Both the position numbers and the translations under genes were made by a program. This document shows, in pieces, positions 43,651 through 54,900 of a stretch of DNA of 64,000 nt. Within the stretch, counting starts at the first letter, position 1. Each line of letters opens with the position of its first letter. The stretch is from Echinometra lucunter. Lineage: Eukaryota > Echinodermata > Echinoidea > Camarodonta > Echinometridae. The DNA lies in the NCBI GenBank assembly GCA_029962745.1, contig CM057157.1, positions 32,531,828-32,595,827 on the forward strand, in the 5' to 3' direction. Below the pieces are notes generated by a model. The model made no database searches, was not told the DNA's origin, and was given only the letters and a program-made list of their open reading frames with translations.

Positions 43651-44906
43651 ACGACAGATTACAATGGTACATAGAAAAGAATAATATATTACCAAATTTC
43701 TTGAGTGGTTTTAGAAAAGGGCGTAGTTCAATTGACAACATTGTTCTTCTGGAAAATGACATACAAAAGAGCATTAATAATTGTGGTGAGCATACGTTAG
43801 TAGTCTTTTTGGATGTGGAAAAGGCCTACGATAGTCTATGGGTAGAAGGATTGTTATTTAAACTCTCTCAATGTGGCATACAAGGAAGGACGCTCAATTT
43901 TTTGCGTCAGTATTTAACAGAACGTACCTTTCAAGTAAGGATTTCTGATACAGAATCAAGTATATACGAAATGCATAATGGTTTGCCCCAGGGTAGCGTC
44001 CTGAGCCCCCTCCTATATAATGTGATGATGAGGGACATTCCAACAGATCCAGACGTGACCATATCCATGTATGCAGACGACTGCGCAGTATGGACGTCTA
44101 GTAAACATTTGGATATAAGTCGATTGAAAATCCAAGCTTATTTGGATAGACTATCCACTTGGTTTAAAGAATGGGGCTTTAAACTATCTAATGAGAAAAC
44201 TGTACCTGTATTATTTACGAAAAGTTCTAATATTCCCCAACCTGCTTTAAACTTGGATGGGAATATTCTAACATATAAACAGTCTCACTATTTTTTAGGA
44301 ATGTTATTCGATAGTAAATTGACCTGGCATCCCCATATAGATCATGTAGTTACAAGATGTAAACGAAAACTTAACATACTACGTAGCTTGACAGGAACAA
44401 AATGGGGAAGCTCGTCAAAATCCCTTCTAATTGTTTATCGAGCACTCATCAGATCCCTTCTCGATTACGGGTGCCAAGCATACGATAGTGCAGCTCAAAC
44501 TACTAAAAAGAGCCTAGACTCTGTGCAATATCAAGCACTAAGGATATGCGCGGGGGGTCTCCCGTTAACGTCTTTATGTTCTCTACAGGTGGAAATGGGG
44601 GAGCTACCTCTAGACCTAAGAAGGCAATTGTTATCTAGTAAGTACAGACAAAGCATCGAAAGACACTTTGATCACCCACTAATAAGCCATATAGAACCAT
44701 GCTGGCAATTTGAATACCTTAAAGGTAAAAAGGTTTGCAAACCGTTTGGATATAGGTTACAGAGTAAGATGGGAAAAGAAATTATCGAAAAACTATGTCC
44801 CTCTATTTTTCAACCATGGTTATTTTGTCCACCAATTATATCTACTGAACTAAGCTTACAAATAAAGAAAACTGCACCCTATGCAATTACAGCAACAGAG
44901 CCTTGA
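43650..44906 (+). pseudogene. LINE ORF2, reverse transcriptase palm and thumb
   Basis: An open run encodes FLDVEKAYDSLW, LPQGSVLSPLLYN and the active site MYADDCAVW, then a thumb region with SLLDYGCQAYDSA. The catalytic aspartates are present. It is joined to the preceding segment only through an indel near 43640 and to the RNase H segment through a shift near 44890. Confidence 0.88.
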
Positions 44907-45717
44907 ATTGATAAACACCAAATGGTTAAATCAACTCCATATCTATACCGACGGTTCTAAATTACCTGATAAAGGAGTTAGTTCATCTGCCTTTTATGTA
45001 CCACACTTTTTGATATATCGAGGGAAAAGATTATCTAACTTCACTTCGTCTTACAGGGCGGAATTGATTGCCATTCTTCTCTCTCTTGAATGGGTAGAAA
45101 ATATGGACATTTACACAGGTGTTGTAATATTTAGTGATTCACTCAGTGCTCTTTTATCCTTACAAAACCGAAACAATGAACCCATTATTAACGAAATATT
45201 AACGATTACTACGAGGCTTAAATACTCAGGAATAGATATATATCTGGAATGGATCCCAGGACATTGCGGAATTATGGGCAATGAAATAGCAGACTCATGT
45301 GCAAAAACAGCTCTATTTAACAACATTGAAATACATAATAAAATAACACTTTCAGAAATAAAGCAAATTATAGTTCAGAGTTCTAAACTACTCTGGCAAG
45401 ACAGGTGGAATCAAACAAATTCCAGTTTAAAAGAGCTGCAGCCATCTGTTACATCTACTTTCACATGTAATTTAGGTAGGCAACAAGAAAATATACTCCA
45501 TCGTCTTCGACTTGGAGTGGTTGGTCTCAATCATGATCTTTTAAGACTGGGTATTCATTCAACTGGTTTCTGTGATAATCTATGCCAACAGGTTGAAACT
45601 GTCCGTCATTACCTTGTAGATTGCCCAAAATTCCTTATCGAGAGAGCGATGCTCCTATCTGAATTGAATGAAACCAATGCAAGACAAATAATTGAGTACT
45701 TAGTATTTGAAAAGTAG
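44881..45717 (+). pseudogene. LINE ORF2, RNase H and C-terminal zinc region
   Basis: The open segment has RNase H motifs IYTDGSK, SYRAELIAI, FSDSLSAL and GNEIADSCAK, supplying the D-E-D-D set. A C-terminal Cys/His motif follows (CDNLCQQVETVRHYLVDC). RNase H next to APE and RT points to the I group (I, Nimb, Ingi and relatives). The final stop is at 45715-45717. Confidence 0.88.
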
Positions 45718-45745
45718 TGATCCACAAATTCAAAGGGCTATCATA

Positions 45746-45768
45746 CGTTTCGTTCACAGAACGAAACG
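45746..45768 (+). other. Hairpin in LINE 3' UTR
   Basis: A perfect 10-bp stem, CGTTTCGTTC and GAACGAAACG, with an ACA loop, about 30 bp after the ORF2 stop. A second palindrome, GAGGGTTTAACCCTC, follows near 45783-45797. Confidence 0.7.
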
Positions 45769-46312
45769 GCTCTCTGGGAAGGTGAGGGTTTAACCCTCCC
45801 TTTTCTCAGTAAAGACTACCTAAAATGTAGATGCTAAAACTACTTGTATTTATTTTTCTTGTGTATATAAGTCATGTAATAATGTATGAGTGATACTCAT
45901 ATGTGCATTTCATACTATCCTACATGTACATTACTAACACAGCCCACAAGTGTTTTCATCTCATTGCTGGATATAATATTATCCAAATTAAATGTCTGAC
46001 CCATCAGTAAGCACAGGTACAACAGTGCCCCCACGTCTATGCATGAGTTACCTAGGTATGCCCGAAAAAGCGGTATGTACTGCTATTGGTAAGATTGCAT
46101 CTATGAAAGGGCTGGGCAAGCGCTAGCTTGGAACTGAGCTGAAGCATGTGGTTATTTTTTTTTTTTCTTCCTTTTACTCATCTTCCTTTCTAAGTTTCGA
46201 CTACAGATATGTATATAAATAGCTCAAAATATACTTGAAATTATATGTAAATTGAAAGAGATAAAGAAAGAGAGAGAAAGAAATACTGAAGTTAATCCTT
46301 TAATTACAATGT

Positions 46313-46375
46313 CATTGGCAACAATAGTCAAATATGACTGATTGCCGATACCATACAACGAAAGAAGAAGAAGTA
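46313..46375 (+). repeat. Probable 3' terminus of the I/Nimb LINE
   Basis: TTGGCAA pairs with TTGCCGA around AGTC/GACT, the same architecture as 252-290 and 32452-32490, followed by a GAAGAAGAAG tail. It lies about 600 bp after the ORF2 stop and 58 bp before the GET3 start codon. Confidence 0.5.
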
Positions 46376-46433
46376 CTGTAGTATAGTAGCCACGACCAAC
46401 GTCTGTTTAGACTTTTAATTCTGTGGACACGAC

Positions 46434-46564
46434 ATGGCCACCTCCGCAATGTTAGAAGGCGAGCTCGAAACTATGGAACCTTCTATTCGAAATATAATTG
46501 ACCAGAAGTCCTTGAAATGGGTCTTTGTTGGAGGTAAAGGTGGCGTTGGTAAAACAACATGCAG
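46434..46564 (+). CDS. GET3: GET3 exon 1 (start codon, P-loop)
   Basis: It encodes [11 protein letters not shown] through [11 protein letters not shown] and ends in phase 2 at GCAG|GTATTA. Only about 58 bp separate the ATG from a LINE-like tail. Confidence 0.93.
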
Positions 46565-47350
46565 GTATTATATTTTTCAATCTTTATGAAAGTTCATCTC
46601 GTCTGACTGCAAAAATATTGGCGGTATTGGCGTTGCACACATAGGGTTACGTTACTCGTTAGAGTACCTGCATGCATGCCATAGACATGTATCAGAGGGT
46701 AGTTGGAAAAATTCACCGCTTGTTTACGTTTACCCGGCGTCCATTGAAATGCAGATAGAAAATGGCAACTAACTTGCGCATGTGCATCGATGCACGACTA
46801 GATGCGAGCGATCTTGCAGACATTTTCAAAAAATTTATGGCGAAAATTGCCATGAAATTTTTGAAAACGATAGGCCTAGACCACTCAGGGAGCCATTGGT
46901 ATGGTGAGCTGTGCAAATTTATGTCAGAGTGGATTTATAGAGAGAGTGGCGACACGCGTATGTACAAGCTATGGGGCGCAGGGTCAAAGGTCAAACATGG
47001 GGCTCAAAATAGTTCCCTCCCAGTCTGTTGCGTCGTCTGCTACCTACATGAACAGAACGAAGGTGCCTTGCTGCCAGCTGGCAAGACGATATTTGATTGT
47101 ATCCACTTTTTACTGACAATATGTACAAAGCTTCCCGAATGAAGGAAATGCAGCATAAAATCTCAATGTTTGATTCCGGTGAAAAAAAGTCTTCTGTTTT
47201 GAGCCAGAATGGCATTTACGAATCATTCCCCTGCAGCTGTTTGGTACCATTATTGTTTTAAACTTCTTTTATTCAAACATAATTCCGAATTTTGTAAGCA
47301 TACACTATACTGCTGTGCTCAATCCATTTCCTTATGTGTGTGATCATCCC

Positions 47351-47386
<36 letters not shown>

Positions 47387-47812
47387 TTCAGTTTTCTTTT
47401 GGATAAGGATTAAAATAAACTCATGTGAGCAAACTCTATTCTTGCAGACGGCAGTTCATCCCGGGGCTCCAATTTGGTGCCGACGGGGGTGTGTCGCTAA
47501 AGCCTTCATAATCGTACCAATGTTTAATGGTCATTTTGGCAGAGGAGGGCACCCATTATTAGGGATTATGCACCTCGGATGTATAGGCCTACTCTAAAGA
47601 AAAAAATTACTCATTTTTAACAAGTAAGGGGCGTGTTAAAGGATTTCCCGACTCTCGGATGTGTACTCTAAACAATATAGAATTGCTGATTTTAAAAAAG
47701 TGAGGAGCATGTTTAGGGATTTTCCGACTCGAAACTATACCACATGTTTAGGGATTTCTTCCAAAAAAGCGACTCATCTCAGCGACACACCCCCGTAGAC
47801 CATATTAGGCCC

Positions 47813-47851
<39 letters not shown>

Positions 47852-50800
47852 CCAGTCCATTTCCTCAATACTGGGTGTCAATTGGTTAAATTTTATATCA
47901 TGAAGTAATGCTAAAATCAGTTCACTCACTCAACAATCTTTATTTCTTCTCTATAGCATATCTTCTATAACCACTCTCCTCTTTTGTTGTCCATTCGTTG
48001 ATTATAAGAAATTCATTTTAAAAGATTTAGCTTTGTTCCTCTCTCTCACTCTCTGTCATTCAACTCAATAAAACTCTCCACGTTTTTGCCTTTGCTCTCT
48101 TTCTTTATATCTATCACTACGTCTACACTGTCTTCAGATCATCCCTTTTCTCTCTCTCGCATTCTGTCAATTTCCGATTTTCTGGCCATAAATGTCCCCC
48201 TCCCCAATCCTGCATATGCGTTGAAAGACACACCCCTCTCCACAAAGCATTCTTGAAGTATAACAGACTTTTAAACTGGCAGAGTTTTTCGTACATAATA
48301 TGAAAGAATTATTTATTCTAGTGAAATTATTAAAATGCTAAATCTGATTCAATATCTCTAATCAAATGCATGTTAATTTTATTAACACCCCCTCCCAAAT
48401 AATAGTAAAGGGGGAAGGCAAACTCTTCAACCTTTGCATTAGGACGGAAATTCCAAGGGGGGCATGTCCTCACAATCGTGTACCCACAATTTGGAAGGTG
48501 GAGGCATTTTATCAAACGTAGCTTCCTCCCCGCCCATTTTTTTTTTGGGGGGGGGGATTTTTGATATTTTCTTTTTTAGTGAAGTTTCAGATACAAGGAG
48601 ACACCTATTGGAATTTCTTATGGTTCCCCTCACCTTTCAAGACAGATTTCCATCCATGAGTGCAGTACGTAGTTTTGGCAACGTTTATGAAAATCAGCTT
48701 GAATACTGCTCACATACATGACCAGTAGCAACTAATTCTCAGTATAGACTGCTACTTTCTAAGTCAATTACTTAGCATAAACAATCCAATTGTATTGATG
48801 TTCATTGCGCTTACAACATATTGGCTTCCACCTCAAAAGGGAAGTTCATCTTCAAATATTTTATTATAATAAAAGTTGAATGTGAGTAACATGACAGTGA
48901 AAATTTGACCATCACTCTATTATAGCAAGAAAGTCATAATTCATTTTCGAGTATACTGCTTGGATTCAATACTGAAAACACTTGATTTTTCTGTACATGC
49001 CATCAAAGCAAGAATTTTTCATTTGGCCAAGGGCAAAAAATGAGATGAGTACATGGCCGTACGAAGAAATTTTTTCAGGGGGGGGGGCAAGTATTTTTCT
49101 TTTTTTAAACTTGAAAACGAGGGAGTGAAGTGACCGAGCTGGTCACAAGGATACTTTTGTATCTTTAAAAGTGAAATTGAGGGATTTGGTGGATTTTAAG
49201 AAAATTTTCAGTAAAATTATGTCAGTTTTTAAAATTTCGGAGGGGGGGGGGCAACTGACCCCCTTCCCCCTGCCGCGTATGGCCATGGACGAGTATGAAA
49301 TAAATTCTTATACTTCAAAAATAACATGCAACAAAAAATATTGCATTTTGTAACATAATTTCTGTACCTATGAATTCTGTAGTTACGTCATATGGAAAAT
49401 CAAGACTTTCATAGTGAAAAAAAAAATGCATTTGTTCTACACATGCTAAAAAAAAAAAAATCATTTGTTATAATAAAAGTTGAATGTGAGTAACATGCCA
49501 TCAAAGCAAAAAATTTCACTCGGCTGAGGACAAAAATGAGATGAATACATGGCCATATGCAGAAATTTTTTTCGGGTGGGGGGGGCAAGACACGTAAATT
49601 TTTTTTGGAAAAAACTAATGTTGTAACCCGCACCCGTTGCGGTACGGGTTAACCTGCCGGTATGCCCCCGATCACGGGCTGCGGGCCGGGCCGAGTTCAT
49701 TCTCAAACCCGCAGACCGTCATACGAAAAAAGGGAGAAGTAACGACACATAATAAAAACATTAAAAATGAATATAAAATAAATTACAAACCTTCCCAAAC
49801 AATAAGTAAAATATGGCAGAAAAGGTGTACGGCAAAAACACAAGAGATAGAATAGATCAGAAATTAGCGAGCTGGGATGACCGGAATCTAACAACAAATA
49901 AAAATAGATATCGATAGCAGCTATCGATGCGGCCAAAGTGCGCGCGCGAAATTAAAACTTACGGTACATACGTCGTATTATCGTGTGCGCACGGATTTAC
50001 TTGTGATATCGAAATGAAGCATTTCTTACGTGAGACGGGATCTTGTTTAGATGGGCGTAATGCTTTCAATTTCGAGATCACAGCGGACCCATTTCGTGGT
50101 ACAAAGTCACCCCAAAAAAACATTCTCTCCGGAATAAAAGGCGAATTTGCAAATTGTAAGTAAATTCAGTTCACTCTAGGCTAGGTTAGTAGTTGGCATA
50201 TATTTTCCTGATTTGAGCCTGTATAGTGTGGGGATTGCAAAAATAATTTTCATTTTTCAAAGATAAATTGACTTGCGGGTTAAAACCCGACGGGTCAGCG
50301 GGTCCCGCTTGCAAATTATTGGATTATACGGGACGGTACGGTTCGGGTTTTCACTTGCGGGTTACAACATTAGAAAAAACTTGGTCACAAGAATGCTTCC
50401 CCTCTGCACCCCTTTCCCCTGCTGTGTACGGCCATGGATGAGTATGAAATAAATTCTTATACTTTAAAACTAACATGCAACAAAAATTATTGCATATGGT
50501 AACACAATTTCTGTACCTTTGAATTACATAGTTACATCATATGGAAAATAAAGACTTTCAAAGCAAAAAAAAAAAAAAAAATGTGTGTGTTCTACACATT
50601 CTAAAAAAATCATTTCAGGTTATTTCTTAGTTTCACAAGAGACTCTAATTTCTCTTCATAGGTAGTAGCCCACATTTGCAAGCATCAACCAATCTGCACA
50701 AAAGCTTTACTTTATATTGCTATAAGCCACAGAAAGACACTTGTAAAGTTTTAGATCTCAGTACATTCCTGTTTAGGATTGAGAAGGAAAAAAATTAACA

Positions 50801-51875
50801 CAAAACTTTTCTTTTATTTTCTTTGTTTTGTAAAGGGGCCTTCCTGATGCTTTAAGAGCAAAATCATTCATTTTTTACTTATTCTTTGGAATATTGTTGT
50901 AAATTTGATAACATGATAGTTTTACTTTATCTGTCATCTAAAATTGCAATTAGCTAATCTCTCTTCAAATTCTGAAACGATGTAGTGCAAATGCTTAAAC
51001 ATAACAATAAGTTTTGAACATTAAATTAGAATACTCAGCTAAATGCCCCTACCTTTCTTTGAAATATTTTATGGCTTGATGCCGAAAGTTTGAAGATGTA
51101 ATTGACTAACCTAATGGCAAATTTTAAAACTATACTGAATCCAAATCAGATTCACAATTTGGAGAGGGCATCTCCTATTTGCTCTTGACAATACCTGTTT
51201 TGGTGAAAAATGAACATTTAATGGGGAGAATAGACTACTCATTCAAAACAAAGTGCTAGGACCACACAAATAATATATAAAAAAAAGAACGTCTTTTTAA
51301 ATTTTCTGAAATTTTTGAAGAACTTTAGCCCAATAATGATTTGTTCCCATCAGATGCAAGGGTTTCAGTAGCTTATGGCAGTTGTCAGTGAAAATGAGAC
51401 TCTTTTACAGGCTGCCCCGACTTCTTCACCATATGGCATATTCACAAAGAAATGTGTAATTAGAAAGGGGGAAAAATCGAAGAAAAAAGAATGCAATGAA
51501 ATCAGATAAGAGTCCTTTAACTCCACAATTCTTTGTTAACCAGGAGAAGAAAAACAAGGTGGGATATGGGAATATTTCCCCTTCCCCTTTCTAAATTTCT
51601 GTCTATGCCAAAGTTAAATTTTAGGCTACTGCCATGGACACTGGCTGCCTGAAATTCCACCACTTATTTGGGCAGGCAGTAACATTGTATCTCTACTCAG
51701 TCTGTGCTTCGTCTATTTTCTTGCCCTCAGCAGATGTAAATCTCTGCCCGTTTCTCTCTGTCTTTGCCAAAGATTGCGGTGTGATGATTCTTCGTAGCAT
51801 GCATCATTTGATTTTGCTCTGCAAAAGAAAATAAAATAAAGAGGAGAAAGTAAAGGAAGACAGAAGGGGGGGGGG

Positions 51876-51921
<46 letters not shown>

Positions 51922-54900
51922 AAGATAAAGGGAGGGCAGAGGAAATGAAAGAAAGACAAACAGAAATAGTTTATATTATCAGATTATTCATGCTTTCAGC
52001 TCCTTTCATTACTGAAAAACTGACATGTAAACTAACCTACATTTAAAGTGTCTTTACACTAGCAATTTTTAAAAACAAATGATAATGACTAAGCAGATTA
52101 ATTCAGTCAGTTCATAATTACTGGAAAGAAATTATTTGAACCATTCCAATATTAAAAGAAATTTAGCCAAGGCTACATAAGGTTTATGTATGAATTGATC
52201 TTATGATGCTGGTCACATATTCATCAGATAGAGACTATTATACTCATGATATGATCTGTGCTTTAACAAAGAAGTTTAATAATGCAATATCAGTATGCAA
52301 AATTACCTCTAAATGCTGAAGTCAAACAAAAAAGCTAACATGACATCTGCCAACATTGCTTTCATGGCATATCCTGCCTCTCATGAAGTGAAGTTCTGTA
52401 TTGAAGTTCTGTATCTTCAGTCTGTGTCGACTCCATCAAATCATTAATTATGGTCCAGCATCCTGTAATAAATATCAAATAGTAAATAATTATCATTGGA
52501 TAAAAACAGTCCGTGGAGGAATCATGGAATGTTATCAAATCTATGTTTACTTCATCATGAATTCATGTGTACAAAACGATGAAACTTGCATTCCAATACA
52601 GGCAATTTAACGGTAAATTTAAGCGCAGCCAACACACCCCCCCCCCCCCCTCCCCCAAAAAAACTATTTAAAAAAAAAAAAGTAATGATGAACAATGAGG
52701 TTATCATTTCATATTTTCTTGAGATTGCTAGTTGCTAATAAAGGAAAAGTCTAAATTATCCATATGCACTATGTGAGGTTTTTAGTCTTATAATTAGTAG
52801 ATACAAGTGGATTTGTGGTCCAGTGCAGTCGTCCTAAATGATTACATAATCCTGCCAAAGGATTTCTCATACAGGCATTAACAAGTCTGCACAAGAAATA
52901 AGCACAACAATAATACTGGGGTAGGCCCTATACAGATTCTGCATGCAAAATTGTAACAATTTCTGATTTTCATTCAGTTTTTTCAACCAATTTATTGAAT
53001 TAACACTGGAATTCAGTTGATCTTCAGTAGATCTGGAACTAATTGAACTGAACCTAGATATATAGTCTTCTAGATCTAGAGACTAGAGCTCTAGATCCAG
53101 GTCTAACACTGACTGGACTAGACCCTAAATCTAAATCTTTTCTTGGCCTTGGGCTTGGGCCTGGTCTTACTCTTAGTTTGGAGGGGGAACTTTGGTTTGG
53201 GACTAACTTAGACCGAAGTGTTCTGTCTCTAACAGTCGTCGTTAGCCTTGTATTTTGGTAGGGTCCGAGTGCCGACCCTACCAAAATACGAGGCTAACGA
53301 CGACGGTTAGAGACAGAACACTTCAGTCTAGGACTAACTTAGCTAGGCCTAGATCTAGAGTAGCCTAGAGTCTAGCTAGGGCAAGGCTTGGGTCGGGATT
53401 TTTAATTCAAATATTTACTAATTTAGGCCTTTAGTCTTTACTTTACTTAAGGCAAACTGAAATTATTATCATTAAAAGAGCAGGCTCAAAAAATCTGAAT
53501 ACAATTTGAAACGTGTGCACGAAGCCCCAAAATTTCAGCATGGGCCGCGGCTCTTGCTCCAGCCGAGGCCAGCCCTAGGCTCCTAGGCCGCCCGCCTCGG
53601 CTTTGCCCGAGTTGGCCGTGCCGTGGACGGCGCTAGCCACAAAATCAAAATAGTTCCCTTAACATTCCAGTGGTCCCTCATGCAGTATTTCTATGTCTGG
53701 TTTTTGTCTAAATTTACGCTATTTTCGTTAAAAATAACGAAATTCAAAAAATGGCAACCTTGAAAATAACATGCAAATATTTTTTCCAACACATCATAAC
53801 CTTCAGTACTGACAGAAAATGCGAAAATAATCTTTAATCGTCATTTTTCTCCCTAAAAGAACATGAAAATTTGATTTGTTAAACCGGCGTTTATTTACAT
53901 TGAAAAGACATTACGCAAACTCCACAGGATCAGACTTAATTGATATAAAAGTGATACAACTGTCCTAGAAAAATATTTTTTCAGAGAAAATGCGGTATCA
54001 GAACCAGAAAACGCGGTATCAGAACCAGAAAACGAAAAGAGAAAATTCGACTTACTGAAATTTCAGTGCATGTATCATTTCACCACAGACGCTGCTGAAG
54101 CAGAAAATCAGCCGAGGGAACTATTTTTGAGCTCCATGAAATAACTGACCAATCAGAAACGACTTCCGTTTTCGTCACTCTCTCTATAAATCCACTCTGA
54201 TTTATGTGAAATGCTGCCCTCTATAGTTGGAGATAGAAATCACTAAGATAATCAACAAATTCTTGGAAAATGTTTGCTTTTTACACCCAGTATGATAACA
54301 TATCCTATTTTCATTCCATTCCTTCAATTGGATCTAAATTATCTTCATCAAATGAATTTTGAGAAATCTTTTTCTGATCACTGCTCTTGTTCCTCTGTCC
54401 CAGAAATGTGACAGAGAACACTACTTTCCTATTGTCAGCAATTTCCACTGTACAGGTCTAAATCAGTGCAAGGTTACATGTATCTGATGATAACCTGGCA
54501 TTCGTGCAAGTGGGCCTAGACTAGATCTAGACCGAAGTGTTCTGTCTCCAACAGTCGTCGTTAGCCTCGTATTCTGGTAGGGTTGGCACTACTCTATAAA
54601 GACAGAAGCGCCCCGGTCCATTGTGCATGCAATCTCATTGTGCTGGGCAGCACAATGAAAAACTACCTCAAATCACAGGGCTGCCAACATTGGATAATAG
54701 TTGAGAGTGAGATTATACGAGAAGCGAAGTGCGAGGGAGCGAAGCGACCAATCCCGACCGTGCGAAGCAAGGAGGGGGGGAGGGGGGGCGACCCCCCTCC
54801 TACGGTGTGGAGCTTTTTTATTTTTCAAGATCTGGTGCATACTTTATAGAGTATTTTATCATATACCTGAAGGCATTATGAAGAGAAAAAAATATATACA

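Larger units (their letters stand above)
48870..50620. repeat. Local tandem duplication in GET3 intron 1
   Basis: Unit 1 (48870-49470) and unit 2 (49470-50620) share TTATAATAAAAGTTGAATGT, a CATGGCC(G/A)TA...GGCCATGG G-rich element, and a tail ATGAGTATGAAATAAATTCT through TATGGAAAAT.AAGACTTTC. Unit 2 is longer because of the insertion 49616-50372. The units are clearly diverged, so the duplication is not recent. Confidence 0.75.

Noticed and set aside
47334..47597. ORF in GET3 intron 1
   Set aside because: It reads through poly-C, a CT repeat and a MITE.
54590..54853. Possible element with TACTCTATAAAG ends
   Set aside because: The 12-bp inverted match is real, but it overlaps the better-supported start of the CAGGGCTGCC element at 54676 and shows no target duplication.
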